From Flavobacterium sp. 9AF (lineage in GTDB: Bacteria > Bacteroidota > Bacteroidia > Flavobacteriales > Flavobacteriaceae): a DNA stretch of 64,000 bases. The notes beneath the pieces were generated by a model that was not told where the DNA came from, did no database searches, and saw only the letters and a program-made list of their open reading frames with translations. The position numbers and the translations under genes were made by a program. Of the stretch, positions 1 to 9,273 are shown piece by piece. Location of the stretch: NCBI RefSeq assembly GCF_902506265.1, contig NZ_LR733556.1, forward strand, positions 2,722,144 through 2,786,143, in the 5' to 3' direction. Position 1 is the first letter of the stretch. Each line of letters starts with the position of its first letter.

Positions 1-364
1 TTGCTTTTATATCCAATGGATCTTTTTTTAAAATTTGATTTGTGTGCTCTTCTATCTTCTTGAAATCACTAATTTCTAATTGCTCTTTTTGAAGAACAAC
101 TCGTAAACTATCTTCATAATCTGAACGGGAATAGGGTGAATAATTTTTATCAAAAGTGTAACCATAATACAAATGTCTTTTTTCTTCAAGGGTCATTGTT
201 GAATCTGCTTGTGTAAAACGATTCATTAAAGATTCATAAAAAAGATTGGAATTTTTTATTTTGCTGTTTTTCTCAATTTTTTTATAGTTTGGTTTTTCAG
301 TATGATCTTGAGAAAAAGAAAAATTACAAATTAGTAAGAGTGTGTATAAAATTATTTTTTTCAT
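1..364 (-). CDS. DUF4919 family protein, 5' part only (partial)
   Basis: The reading frame opens at an ATG at 364 and runs off the left edge of the window, so only about 121 N-terminal residues are present. The start encodes a signal peptide (MKKIILYTLLLICNFSFSQ, cut after SQ). The mature part has the pattern KPNYKKIEKN, then LEEKRHLYYGY and YSPYSRSDYEDSLR, which I recognise from the DUF4919 family of secreted Bacteroidota proteins. Its role is unknown. It follows the small membrane protein gene at 388-678 on the same strand with a 23-bp gap and may be cotranscribed with it. Confidence 0.8.
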   Translation of the reverse strand, partial: MKKIILYTLLLICNFSFSQDHTEKPNYKKIEKNSKIKNSNLFYESLMNRFTQADSTMTLEEKRHLYYGYTFDKNYSPYSRSDYEDSLRVVLQKEQLEISDFKKIEEHTNQILKKDPLDIKA

Positions 365-387
365 TTTCTTATTAAAATATATAAATT

Positions 388-678
388 CTATTTTATTTGC
401 TTGAGTGTTTTTTTTTCTTTTTGAGAGGTATTTATTTCAGGTGTAGCGCTTATGTTGGATAAAAAAGAAATCGTTCCTTCATTTTTCCATTTTTTACTAG
501 CCAAAATAATTCCTAAAATTAACCCTATAGTCGCAATCACTGTGCCTAATAGCATTCCTGTTATATTCGGAAAATAATAATAGGTAATACCACCAAAGCC
601 TAATCCAATTAGAGTGGGAGAGAGGGCTATTTGTATCCAACCTATTATTTCAGTTATTATAAGGAAGAACTTATGCAT
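388..678 (-). CDS. small membrane protein, unknown function
   Basis: Ninety-six residues. Two to three hydrophobic segments (about residues 4-28, 30-37 and 42-62) are followed by a charged, Lys-rich C-terminal tail, so the protein is probably an inner-membrane protein with a cytoplasmic tail. I do not recognise a family. ATG start at 678. It lies upstream of the DUF4919 gene on the same strand and about 330 bp downstream of the lipoprotein gene at 1008-1847. Confidence 0.55.
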   Translation of the reverse strand: MHKFFLIITEIIGWIQIALSPTLIGLGFGGITYYYFPNITGMLLGTVIATIGLILGIILASKKWKNEGTISFLSNISATPEINTSQKEKKTLKQIK

Positions 679-1007
679 AGAGGAAATTTTACTTCAATTA
701 GATTACTAATTTAATGTTTTTATAGTTTAATAGGGCATCTTTTTTGTTTTTTTCTTCGTAAAAATAAATAAAAAATACCACGATAAGATATGAGTTAATT
801 TACTGTTTATTAATAATTTCAACCGCTTTTTCGATATACAAATTTGGATTATAATTTGTAGCACTTTCTTTAATTTGATAATCCATCTTTAAGCCCTTTT
901 TTTGCTTTTAAATTCTGCTCAAGTTAAGTTTATTGATGAAAAGAGATGACCATTTTGTAGTTAATCTAGCGTTAAACTTAATTTGTCTGAATGTAAAAAT
1001 GAAAGTA
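679..1007. other. intergenic stretch with one tiny ORF
   Basis: No convincing gene in about 330 bp. The only coding-like trace is a 28-codon minus-strand frame at 800-886 (starts MDYQIKES, ends EIINKQ), with amino-acid composition like real protein but no recognisable family. It could be the 3' remnant of a lost gene or chance. No clear terminator or promoter motif was seen. Confidence 0.35.
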
Positions 1008-1847
1008 TTAACAACCTACACTAGTATGAGTAGCTATAGGAGTAATACAATGTCCTTCTTCTGCAGGTTTTGAGAGATATAATGTAGGACTTGTTACATT
1101 ATAATGGTTAGAAGTATCGATAAGCAAATCGAGATTACCATCCTGATCGATATCACCTGCAAAAATAATGTTTATCATTGCATCATCAAAACGACCCTTG
1201 GCAACTAACAAATCAGTGTGTTCTATTCCATTATTTACAGTAGTTAAATATAATTTATAATTCCAAACGATATACCCATTAGAATTTTCCGATTCTTTTC
1301 TTTTACTACCCGTTGCGTAGATTATGTAATCTTTGTTTAAAAAATTAAATTTTAGAGTATCGTTAGGATAAATATATTGAGATAAAGCATAATTCTTAAT
1401 TTTGCCTTCAGATAAAAAGGGTATATTTTCTATGAGAATAATAGATGTATCTTTTATTTCAGAACTAATATCCCAAGCCGTTTTGTCCTTTTCGTTTTCA
1501 TCTAAAATGGGATCGTTTACTCGTTTTGTTATAAGTTTTGTTTTTTTTAGATAAAAAACATTTTCTTTAATAAATAGACCATACCAATCTTTCTTTATAT
1601 CATTGATTTCTACTTCGTCTTCATGAAAAATGTTTTCAGCAAGAAGTTTTACACTTAAAAGTGAGTCGATAGGATAGTAGTTGTTATCATAAACTATAGT
1701 GTCTGTACTTTCTTCAAAAGTGGTTTCTTGTTCTGAAGGGATGCTTATCTGTATATTTTCTTCAAAAGGTTCTGATGTTGAATCTTGTTTTTTTTCATTA
1801 CAGCTAATTAATAATAAAGCTGGTATAAATAGAAGTATAGCTTTCAT
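1008..1847 (-). CDS. putative lipoprotein, unknown function
   Basis: A 279-residue protein with a lipoprotein signal: hydrophobic stretch then LLISC, with the lipid-attachment Cys at residue 16. A low-complexity Glu/Ser/Thr-rich linker follows (residues 17-50). The C-terminal third contains AGDIDQDGNLDLL, an FG-GAP/dockerin-like Asp-rich calcium-binding loop, then a Cys-rich end (HCITP, TSVGC). Predicted to be anchored in the outer or inner membrane facing the periplasm or surface. The gene starts 8 bp after the end of the broken gene at 1856-2132. No specific family recognised. Confidence 0.7.
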   Translation of the reverse strand: MKAILLFIPALLLISCNEKKQDSTSEPFEENIQISIPSEQETTFEESTDTIVYDNNYYPIDSLLSVKLLAENIFHEDEVEINDIKKDWYGLFIKENVFYLKKTKLITKRVNDPILDENEKDKTAWDISSEIKDTSIILIENIPFLSEGKIKNYALSQYIYPNDTLKFNFLNKDYIIYATGSKRKESENSNGYIVWNYKLYLTTVNNGIEHTDLLVAKGRFDDAMINIIFAGDIDQDGNLDLLIDTSNHYNVTSPTLYLSKPAEEGHCITPIATHTSVGC

Positions 1848-1855
1848 TTTTTTAA

Positions 1856-2132
1856 TTAAGAATTTCCAATAATTTCTTCTTTGATGATTTTTTCAATTTT
1901 ATTTACAATTTCAATCCTTTTCGAATAGAATATTTTTGGGAAGTCCATTTCTGGATTTTCATACAATTTTTTATTCTCTATGAAATAGTCTAAGAGTATA
2001 TTTAACTTATCTAGATTTTCTGCGTAGAGGTATCTATTACCTAATAAGAAGCTTTATGGGAACAATTTGAACATATTTTATAAAATGTTCTTTTATAAAG
2101 TCGAGGGCTTCTATTTCATTTAATGAATTCAT
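1856..2132 (-). pseudogene. small conserved-looking gene broken by a frameshift
   Basis: An ATG at 2132, directly abutting the stop of the DUF58 gene, opens a frame reading MNSLNEIEALDFIKEHFIKY and stops after about 31 codons. A second frame, offset by one base, continues from around 2050 (LLGNRYLYAENLDKLN) to a TAA at 1856. Joining them gives one plausible helical protein of about 90 residues ending KEEIIGNS. The break is near 2045-2055, where one extra base (or loss of two) is needed. It sits between the DUF58 gene and the lipoprotein gene in the same direction. It could be a real pseudogene or a sequencing error; the family is not recognised. Confidence 0.6.
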
Positions 2133-3467
2133 TTACAAAATCCCTCTTGCTTTAATTTCTAAATATTTATTAATCGTATCTAGAGTTAAGTTTTCAGGTT
2201 GCGTTAAAACAGAATAAATACCATATTTTCTCAATTCGTTTACTATGAGTCTTTTTTCAAAGGCAAATTTTTCAGCGATTACTTTGTCATAAATTTCTTG
2301 AACCGTTTCTGCTTTTTTCTCAATTAAGTCATTTAATTCTGTATTATTAAAGAAAACAACAACAAGTAAATGGTTTTTAGCAATTCCTTTTAAATAAGGT
2401 AATTGACGATGTAAGGCATCTAAGGTTTCGAAATTAGTATATAATATAATCAAACTGCGGTGATTGATATGTTTTTTTATATCTACATACAAACGGCTGT
2501 AATCACTTTCAAAAAAGTCGGTTTTAATGTTGTAGAGACTCTCCATAATGTTTTGCATTTGGCTTTGTCTTTTTTCAGCAACAACACGATTTTCAACTTT
2601 TTTTGAAAAAGCAAACATTCCTGCTTTATCTTGCTTTTTAATAATTACATTCGATAAAACCAAAGTAGCATTTATTGCATAATCAAGCAAACTTAATCCA
2701 TTAAAAGGCATTTTCATGACACGACCTTTGTCTATTACCATGTAAACATTTTGTGATTTTTCGTCTTGAAATTGATTAACCATTAATTGGTTTCTTTTGG
2801 CAGTAGCTTTCCAATTGATAGTACGTATATCATCACCTTGCACATATTCTTTAATTTGTTCAAATTCCATAGTGTGGCCAATACGTCTTATTTTTTTTAA
2901 ACCATATTGAAACAACTGATTAGAAAAAGCCATTAAATCATATTTGCGTAATTGTATATACGAAGGATATGTAGGTACCATTTCATCTTTATCAAAGGTA
3001 TATCTTTTAGCAACCAAACGTAAAGGAGAACTTACATAGCAATTGACATTTCCAAAAATATATTCACCACGTGCAGTAGGTCGTAAAAAATATTGGTATT
3101 CATCGGTAGATGAAGCTTTTATTTTTCGAATAACTTCAAAATTACGTTGTTGAAATTGCAGAGGAATTTCATCAATAATTTTTAGTGTAATAGGGAAGGT
3201 ATATTTATTTTTTATTTTAATAATGATAGGATTTTCATCTCCATTCGAAAGCTTTTCAGGTGTAATTCGATTTGCATCTAGTTTTTTGTTTCCCACAAAA
3301 AGTAGAAGAATATCGATGATAAAAAAAACTAATAGGACATATAAGATGTACCAACAAGCATTATAAAGTACTGGAAACAAATAAGAAACAACAAATAGGG
3401 TAATATTACCTATAAGACAATAAAAAAGGAAATTATTAAGATAGAGTTGTTTTAAAAATTGTTTCAT
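2133..3467 (-). CDS. DUF58 domain protein (MoxR-associated)
   Basis: A 444-residue protein with two N-terminal membrane helices (about residues 10-58), then a Bacteroidota-type DUF58 region. The core motif is DDIRTINWKATAKRNQLMVNQ (shortened here to its key part DIRTINWKA), followed by a VWA-like fold beginning MVIDKGRVM. DUF58 proteins pair with MoxR AAA+ ATPases and are thought to act in assembly or maturation of envelope or redox proteins. The MoxR gene lies 32 bp upstream on the same strand, giving the classic moxR-DUF58 pair. The ATG at 3467 is well placed. Confidence 0.9.
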   Translation of the reverse strand: MKQFLKQLYLNNFLFYCLIGNITLFVVSYLFPVLYNACWYILYVLLVFFIIDILLLFVGNKKLDANRITPEKLSNGDENPIIIKIKNKYTFPITLKIIDEIPLQFQQRNFEVIRKIKASSTDEYQYFLRPTARGEYIFGNVNCYVSSPLRLVAKRYTFDKDEMVPTYPSYIQLRKYDLMAFSNQLFQYGLKKIRRIGHTMEFEQIKEYVQGDDIRTINWKATAKRNQLMVNQFQDEKSQNVYMVIDKGRVMKMPFNGLSLLDYAINATLVLSNVIIKKQDKAGMFAFSKKVENRVVAEKRQSQMQNIMESLYNIKTDFFESDYSRLYVDIKKHINHRSLIILYTNFETLDALHRQLPYLKGIAKNHLLVVVFFNNTELNDLIEKKAETVQEIYDKVIAEKFAFEKRLIVNELRKYGIYSVLTQPENLTLDTINKYLEIKARGIL

Positions 3468-3499
3468 TCTGAACTTGTAATACGAGAGTTTATAATTGC

Positions 3500-4591
3500 T
3501 TATCTTGGAATTTCTACAGAATCTATAATTTGTTTAATAATAGCTGTACTTGTTACACCTTCCATTTCGCGTTCAGGTGTAACTACAACACGGTGTTGTA
3601 AAACTGGAATGGCAGCTTCTTTAATATCTTCTGGTGTTACAAAATCACGATTTTTAAGTGCAGCAAAACCTTTAGCAGCATTTAAAATTGCAATAGAAGC
3701 TCTTGGAGAAGCTCCTAAATATAAAAATTGATTTTGACGTGTATTTAATACAATTTTAGCAATATATTCTACTAAATGAGGTTCGATTAGAACTTGTTTA
3801 ACGAGACTTTGAAATTGAAGTATGTTACTTTTTTCAATAATTTTAGCAATTGCAGCTAATTTATCATTGTTTTGTAATTCATTCTCCTTTTGAAGAATGG
3901 CAATTTCTTCTGTTAAATTTGGATAATCGATATTTATTTTAAACAAGAAACGATCTAATTGTGCTTCCGGTAAACGATACGTTCCTTCCTGTTCGATTGG
4001 ATTTTGAGTTGCAATAACCAAGAAAGGTAAATCTAAAGTATAAGTTGTTCCATCTGCTGTAATTTGACGTTCTTCCATTACTTCAAAAAGTGCAGCTTGA
4101 GTTTTTGCAGGAGCACGGTTAATCTCGTCAATTAATACAAAATTTGAAAAAATAGGCCCTTTTTTAAATTCAAAAGAGGATTTAGATAAATCAAAAACAG
4201 ACGTACCAATGATATCTGAAGGCATTAAATCAGGTGTAAACTGAATTCGGCTAAAATCTAAACTTAGTGTGCGTGAAAGTAGTTTTGCTGTAATTGTTTT
4301 TGCTACACCAGGAACTCCTTCTAGTAAAACATGCCCATTGGAAAGGACAGCCACTAATAATTGATCTATCATTTTAGATTGACCTACAATAACTTTTGCA
4401 ATTTCTGCTTTTACTTTATCTACACTTTCTTGTAAAGGAGCTAAATTAATGCGAGTTTGAAAATTAAAATTTTCATTTACAGTTGAAGATTCTACTATAT
4501 TTTGTTCAAAAGTGGGCTCCAATGATTGGTTTGACAAGTTTTCAGGAGTGTTTTCGTTTTGGTTTTCGTTATTTTCGAAATTATTTTCCAT
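3500..4591 (-). CDS. MoxR-family AAA+ ATPase
   Basis: A 363-residue AAA+ ATPase. Walker A is GVPGVAKT at residues 92-99, Walker B is LIDEINR around 153-159, and the sensor-1 region ATQNPIEQEGTYRLPEAQ starts at about 194, all textbook for MoxR/RavA-like chaperones. A 45-residue Asn/Glu-rich N-terminal extension precedes the AAA core and is not typical of the family core. The protein is likely cytoplasmic and acts with the DUF58 protein encoded just downstream and with the DUF4350/DUF4129 membrane proteins upstream. ATG start at 4591. Confidence 0.95.
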   Translation of the reverse strand: MENNFENNENQNENTPENLSNQSLEPTFEQNIVESSTVNENFNFQTRINLAPLQESVDKVKAEIAKVIVGQSKMIDQLLVAVLSNGHVLLEGVPGVAKTITAKLLSRTLSLDFSRIQFTPDLMPSDIIGTSVFDLSKSSFEFKKGPIFSNFVLIDEINRAPAKTQAALFEVMEERQITADGTTYTLDLPFLVIATQNPIEQEGTYRLPEAQLDRFLFKINIDYPNLTEEIAILQKENELQNNDKLAAIAKIIEKSNILQFQSLVKQVLIEPHLVEYIAKIVLNTRQNQFLYLGASPRASIAILNAAKGFAALKNRDFVTPEDIKEAAIPVLQHRVVVTPEREMEGVTSTAIIKQIIDSVEIPR

Positions 4592-4655
4592 ATGCTTTTT
4601 TATTACTTAATTCTATTTTTCTGGCAATTAAAACAACATTTTACTGTTCTCTAAT

Positions 4656-5834
4656 TTATAAATTTAATTTTTCTAATGCTTTATTAAAAGTAACCAAATC
4701 ATTTTCTGAACTCTCTAATTGATTTCTGTATTTTTTAATGAGTTGCACAATCGTATCGATTTCAGTTTTATTTTTTCCTGTTTTTTGATGCAAACGATTT
4801 ACAAAAGTTTCATTTAAATCAAAAGTGTCTATGTAATATTCGTTACGTATTTTTTCAAGGAAAAATTTTATTTTTTTATTAATAATATCTTGATGATTTT
4901 TTTCTTGATAATATAAGTTACCTATGGTTTTAGTGAAATCTACTGTTGTATTTTTTATTGGCTCCACTATAGGTATTATACGTTGCTTCCTTTTTGCATT
5001 GAAGAAAAGAAAAACGATAAGACTTATAATTCCTATTTTCCATGCCCAATTTAAAGAGGGTTGACTAAAAATATACCCCATTTTATTTTTTATTTGATCT
5101 CGTGTGCCTTCTAAGTACCAAAAAATAGTATCGTCTTCAATATAGGAAAGTACTTGTTCTGTATATTTATAGTTTTGTTTTTTTAATAAGTAATAATTGG
5201 TAAAAGCTACAGGTTGGGTATGAAGATAAAAATAACCATTCACATGAGGAATTTTTATAAAATTAGCAACTGCATCTGATTTTTTGGTTCTTTGATGTCC
5301 AATGATTTCTGTTTTAGTAGAATCAAATTGTGAAAAATAAACATTATCTGTTCCTTTGAGATAACTAAATTCATTATTCTTATTTACAGATAAATATAAA
5401 GAATCTGAGTATATATTATTATAAGCATATTCAAATTGTAATGTATCTCTTAATTTGGCTGGAAAATGGGTAGCACTCATAAAAACAGTATTACCGTGAG
5501 AAACAAAATACAATAGTTCTTGAACAGATTCATCATCTAAATTTGAAGCGCCATCTATATATAATACATTTCCATTAGTGGTATATGTACTATCTTCATA
5601 AGAATATTTGTCGTCAAAAAATTCATAAGGAGTAACTCCAAAACGTTGGATTTTTTGATTTTTAAATAAAGAATCTATTTCTTGATTAAAAACAAATAGT
5701 CCAAATGGAATTTTGTCTTTTACACTATAACTTGGATTCCAATTAACAGGTTTTGGTTTATTTGCATCTATAGTTATTATTCCGATAAGAATAAGAACTA
5801 AGATAAAAATATATATTTTTATACTTTTCGGCAT
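4656..5834 (-). CDS. DUF4350 domain membrane protein
   Basis: A 392-residue protein with an N-terminal membrane helix (residues 6-23), a periplasmic domain containing the DUF4350-like stretch (YIDGASNLDDESVQELLYFV), a second helix near residues 268-281, and a long charged cytoplasmic tail rich in Lys/Glu helices. DUF4350 proteins occur in Bacteroidota next to MoxR/DUF58 genes; their biochemical role is not known. The ATG at 5834 overlaps the stop of the preceding DUF4129 gene by one base, indicating translational coupling. Confidence 0.85.
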   Translation of the reverse strand: MPKSIKIYIFILVLILIGIITIDANKPKPVNWNPSYSVKDKIPFGLFVFNQEIDSLFKNQKIQRFGVTPYEFFDDKYSYEDSTYTTNGNVLYIDGASNLDDESVQELLYFVSHGNTVFMSATHFPAKLRDTLQFEYAYNNIYSDSLYLSVNKNNEFSYLKGTDNVYFSQFDSTKTEIIGHQRTKKSDAVANFIKIPHVNGYFYLHTQPVAFTNYYLLKKQNYKYTEQVLSYIEDDTIFWYLEGTRDQIKNKMGYIFSQPSLNWAWKIGIISLIVFLFFNAKRKQRIIPIVEPIKNTTVDFTKTIGNLYYQEKNHQDIINKKIKFFLEKIRNEYYIDTFDLNETFVNRLHQKTGKNKTEIDTIVQLIKKYRNQLESSENDLVTFNKALEKLNL

Positions 5835-6613
5835 TACTTTTTACTTGTAATTGCTTCTTTAAAAGCTTTTTCAGCTTTTAAAAAATCGGTTTCATTAATA
5901 TCAAATTCTCCATACCAAATATAATCATACAGATAAGATAAATATTTAAAATCATCCTGTATTACAGAAGATTGTATTTCATATAAATAATCTGAGTTTG
6001 TTTTTTCGATATCCCAATCAATTATTTGTTTGTCAGATAATGATTTTAATAACCATAAATAATAATAACGAATGGTTAAACGATATTCTTTATTTTCTTT
6101 TGCTTTAGAAATAATAGTATTAAAATCGATTGCATGGATATTTTCTTCAACCATTTCAGAAACAGTTATTTTCTTTTTATTTTTAGAGAAAACCCAATAT
6201 GTTTCTTTGCCAATAATTACTCTTACAATTAAATAAATTACAAAACCAATGATTAAGAAAGCTATTATTTTCATGAAGATTTCAAATCCAGTTAGAGGAC
6301 TGTCTGAATTTCTAAAATCGAATAGACGACTGAAAAAATCATCTACAGCTTTCCAAAAACGATCCCAAGCGGTTTGTTGTTTAGAATCGATTAGTGTTTC
6401 ATATTTAAAATCATTTGAAGTATATTTTTCTTTGAAATTTGTTTCAAAATGTTTTGGATTGATATCTTCTATACTATCAATAATGATGGAATGTTCTTGA
6501 TTATTTTTAATGGTATCATTTTCTACTTTAGTTTCTCCAATAGCTAAACTATCAGATTGTGCAAATCCAATTAAAGAAAAGAATAGAAAAGATAAACAGA
6601 TTATTTTATTCAC
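5834..6613 (-). CDS. DUF4129 domain membrane protein
   Basis: About 259 residues. The start is uncertain: a TTG at 6625 gives four extra residues, while the GTG at 6613 gives a clean signal peptide (NKIICLSFLFFSLIGFAQ), which I prefer. A periplasmic segment is followed by one strong helix (around residues 115-138) and a cytoplasmic C-terminal domain with the DUF4129 pattern (YRLTIRYYYLWLLKSLSD, DYLYEI, WYGEF). Member of the MoxR/DUF58/DUF4350/SpoIIM envelope cluster, overlapping the genes on both sides. Confidence 0.85.
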   Translation of the reverse strand: MNKIICLSFLFFSLIGFAQSDSLAIGETKVENDTIKNNQEHSIIIDSIEDINPKHFETNFKEKYTSNDFKYETLIDSKQQTAWDRFWKAVDDFFSRLFDFRNSDSPLTGFEIFMKIIAFLIIGFVIYLIVRVIIGKETYWVFSKNKKKITVSEMVEENIHAIDFNTIISKAKENKEYRLTIRYYYLWLLKSLSDKQIIDWDIEKTNSDYLYEIQSSVIQDDFKYLSYLYDYIWYGEFDINETDFLKAEKAFKEAITSKK

Positions 6614-7547
6614 TTTCAGATCCAATTAAATCGATATCACTTTTAATAGAAATATTTTCTTTTTCATCTGTAACGCTATAAAAAATAATACCTTGATTAA
6701 TAAAAATAAGATTTTGTAAAGTATAACTTGAAATAATTGAAATTACCATTACCATAGTAACAAGAATACTCATCATTGAAAGCGTTTCAGCTTGATTTGG
6801 TTTGCTATCTAAATCTGTAAAAAAGCTTAAAATACCAAACAAATAAGGAATCATTGTTATTGCAGAAGAAATAATATAGTAAATGATATACATTACGATA
6901 GTTGAACCTACAATTGGCCAAAATTTAGAACGCAATAAGTCAAAACCGTTTCCTACCGATTTCATATAACTATATTCTGATGAAATATAATCATAATAGC
7001 TGAGTTTAACCCAACTAAAAAAAGCAGGTATGACGATAAAAAATAAAGGGAAACCAATTATTATAAAGCACAAAAGGACAAGTAGTATACATGCAATTAC
7101 TAAAATAGGCATAAAAATAACCAATGAGGCGAAAAAGAATACAATGGTTTTACCTATTTTTTCTTTCATTAAATCAAAAATGGTTTGTGTGGTAATTTCA
7201 GACTTTGTACCTACTAGTTTTAAATAACTAATAGGAAATGAGTAATTTATCATGCTAATGATGATAATTAATAAAAAAGACAATAATCCTAAAGTTATAA
7301 ATAAAGGAATATTATTCATTAAGTCATTTAATAATCCATTTGAGTTAATATTATCGTTTATCATAGACGAGAAAACGGCTTCCATGTACACTTTAGTAAG
7401 TAAGTAAACACAAACAGATAAAATAAGTAATAAAGGACCATTTATAATGAAATAGTTTTTAAAATAATTTTTACCTTCTTCCTTCAGAAATGCAAAAGTA
7501 TCGCTTATGAATTCGCTAAAATTTCTTTTTTGGTATAATTGAAACAT
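6606..7547 (-). CDS. multi-pass membrane protein of the MoxR cluster
   Basis: A 313-residue protein with about six transmembrane segments (around residues 35-57, 87-111, 133-180, 210-240 and 255-285) and a short acidic tail. It resembles the membrane part of glycerophosphodiester phosphodiesterase-like or DUF4013-type proteins, but no catalytic residues are visible. It sits between the SpoIIM-like and DUF4129 genes, with a 1-bp gap and a short overlap, so it is very probably in the same operon and complex. ATG start at 7547. Confidence 0.75.
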   Translation of the reverse strand: MFQLYQKRNFSEFISDTFAFLKEEGKNYFKNYFIINGPLLLILSVCVYLLTKVYMEAVFSSMINDNINSNGLLNDLMNNIPLFITLGLLSFLLIIIISMINYSFPISYLKLVGTKSEITTQTIFDLMKEKIGKTIVFFFASLVIFMPILVIACILLVLLCFIIIGFPLFFIVIPAFFSWVKLSYYDYISSEYSYMKSVGNGFDLLRSKFWPIVGSTIVMYIIYYIISSAITMIPYLFGILSFFTDLDSKPNQAETLSMMSILVTMVMVISIISSYTLQNLIFINQGIIFYSVTDEKENISIKSDIDLIGSESE

Positions 7548-7548
7548 C

Positions 7549-8511
7549 TTATTTTTTTATTTTTTTAAAGACAATAAATGGATAGATTAGGTAATAGAAA
7601 CTAATTAAACTTAGCGTGGTTAAAATAATTCCAATACTTAAAAAATGAGGCATGTTTATAGAATATCTTGTAATAAAACCTTCAAGAAAGCCAGCCATAA
7701 TGGTAAAAGGCATAGTGCTTAAGAAAATTTTAAATGTGTTTTTAAATCCAATGGTGAAAGAATTAAAGCGCGAAAATGTTTTTGGAAAAAGAATACTTGC
7801 TCCTAATGCAAAACCAGCTCCAGCTTCTATAATCATAGCAAAAATTTCCATTGAACCGTGAATCCAAATACCTCTTACACTTTCCCAAAAAACATTCTCA
7901 TTATAAAACATAGTTTGAAAAGCACCTACCATAATACAATTTTCTATAAAAAAGTAGAAAGTACCTAAACCGATAAAAATACCAGAAAAGTATGATAAAG
8001 CACCTACTTTTAAGTTGTTCCATGTAATACCTATGTAACTACCCCAATTACTACCACTTTTGTAAACAGCAACTGGATTTCCTTCTTTAATGTTTTCTAA
8101 AGACATATTTACATAATCATCACTCAAAACTAAACGAACAAATGTGTCGTCGTTTAATGCAGAAACCACACCAATTGAAGTTAAAATAGTAAAAATGATA
8201 AAAGCATATAAAATATATCTTCTGTAATCATAAACAAGAAGAGGAACTTCGGTCTTAAAAAAATATAATAAACGATTTGTATCTTCTCTTTTTGTTTTAT
8301 AAATTTTTTGGTAGGTTTGCGAAGCTAAATAATTTAGATAAACAGTAGTCTTACTTTTAGGATAGTAAGTTTGTGCATAAGCCAAATCATTAACCAAGTG
8401 TATGTATAAATTGGCTAATTCATCTGGATTTTTTTTAGATTTACCAAAAATAGCTTGTTCAAATTCAAGCCATTTTTCTTTATTTTGTTTAATAAATGCT
8501 ACTTCTCTCAT
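7549..8511 (-). CDS. SpoIIM-like (stage II sporulation protein M family) membrane protein
   Basis: A 320-residue integral membrane protein of the SpoIIM/DUF95 family, with an N-terminal cytoplasmic helical part (residues 1-100) and five or six helices after it. Family marks include NNLKVGALSYFSGIFIGLGT and the conserved HGSMEIFAMIIEAGAGF stretch. In Bacillus SpoIIM works in peptidoglycan remodelling during engulfment; in non-sporulating Bacteroidota the role is unknown, but linkage to RDD, MoxR and DUF58 genes is conserved. First gene of the minus-strand cluster. Its ATG is only 21 bp from that of the divergent RDD gene. Confidence 0.9.
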   Translation of the reverse strand: MREVAFIKQNKEKWLEFEQAIFGKSKKNPDELANLYIHLVNDLAYAQTYYPKSKTTVYLNYLASQTYQKIYKTKREDTNRLLYFFKTEVPLLVYDYRRYILYAFIIFTILTSIGVVSALNDDTFVRLVLSDDYVNMSLENIKEGNPVAVYKSGSNWGSYIGITWNNLKVGALSYFSGIFIGLGTFYFFIENCIMVGAFQTMFYNENVFWESVRGIWIHGSMEIFAMIIEAGAGFALGASILFPKTFSRFNSFTIGFKNTFKIFLSTMPFTIMAGFLEGFITRYSINMPHFLSIGIILTTLSLISFYYLIYPFIVFKKIKK

Positions 8512-8532
8512 GAGGTGCTAAAATATAAAAAT

Positions 8533-9273
8533 ATGTCACAATTAACTATAACAACAACACAAAATGTTTCAATAAATTTTACAGCTGCTTCAGTTGGAGA
8601 AAGATTATTAGGTCAAATACTTGATTTTCTGGTAATGTTAGCTTATAGTATTGTTATGGGATATTTTATCGATTTAAGTGGTTTAGAAAGCTATTTGCTA
8701 AAATTAGATCACTGGTCAGCAATGGCTGTTTATATACTACTTTATTTACCTGTTTTTTTCTATACCCTCATTCAAGAAAGTCTATGGGAAGGAAGAACTA
8801 TTGGAAAAAGAATTATGAAAATGAAAGTCATAAAAATAGATGGGTATCAAGCCAGTTTTGGAGACTATTTAATTCGATGGTTATTTCGTTTAATTGAGGT
8901 GGTTCCTCCTTTTTCTATTGTAGGATTGATAGCAATTATTTTTAATGGAAGAAATCAAAGATTAGGAGATATGGGTGCAGGAACTGCAGTTATTTCATTG
9001 AAAAATAATATCAATATTAATCACACTATCTTGCAAGAGGTAAATGAAGATTATATACCCACTTATCCTTTGGTTATTAAGTTATCGGATAATGATGTGC
9101 GAATCATTAAAGAAACTTTTGAATTGGCAATTAGAAATAGAGATTATAGTACTTTAATAAAATTAAGAGAAAAAGTAATTGCTGTAACAGGGATTAAAAA
9201 TCAATCAGGAAATGATCAAGATTTTATTCGAACGCTATTAAAGGATTATAATTTTTATACACAAAATATGTAA
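8533..9273 (+). CDS. RDD family membrane protein
   Basis: A 246-residue protein starting at ATG 8533 (MSQLTITTTQ). An upstream in-frame start at 8455 would overlap the divergent gene and is unlikely. The RDD core is visible: VGERLLGQILDFLVM, WEGRTIGKRIMKMKVI and GRNQRLGDMGAGTAV. It has three membrane helices in the first 150 residues and a soluble C-terminal domain. RDD proteins are small transporters or accessory membrane proteins; the gene is regularly divergent from the SpoIIM/MoxR cluster in Bacteroidota. Its stop abuts the stop of the convergent T9SS gene. Confidence 0.9.
   Translation: MSQLTITTTQNVSINFTAASVGERLLGQILDFLVMLAYSIVMGYFIDLSGLESYLLKLDHWSAMAVYILLYLPVFFYTLIQESLWEGRTIGKRIMKMKVIKIDGYQASFGDYLIRWLFRLIEVVPPFSIVGLIAIIFNGRNQRLGDMGAGTAVISLKNNININHTILQEVNEDYIPTYPLVIKLSDNDVRIIKETFELAIRNRDYSTLIKLREKVIAVTGIKNQSGNDQDFIRTLLKDYNFYTQNM

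Noticed and set aside
8455..8532. Upstream in-frame start for the RDD gene
   Set aside because: It would overlap the start of the divergent SpoIIM-like gene, and the conserved RDD protein begins MSQLT at 8533.
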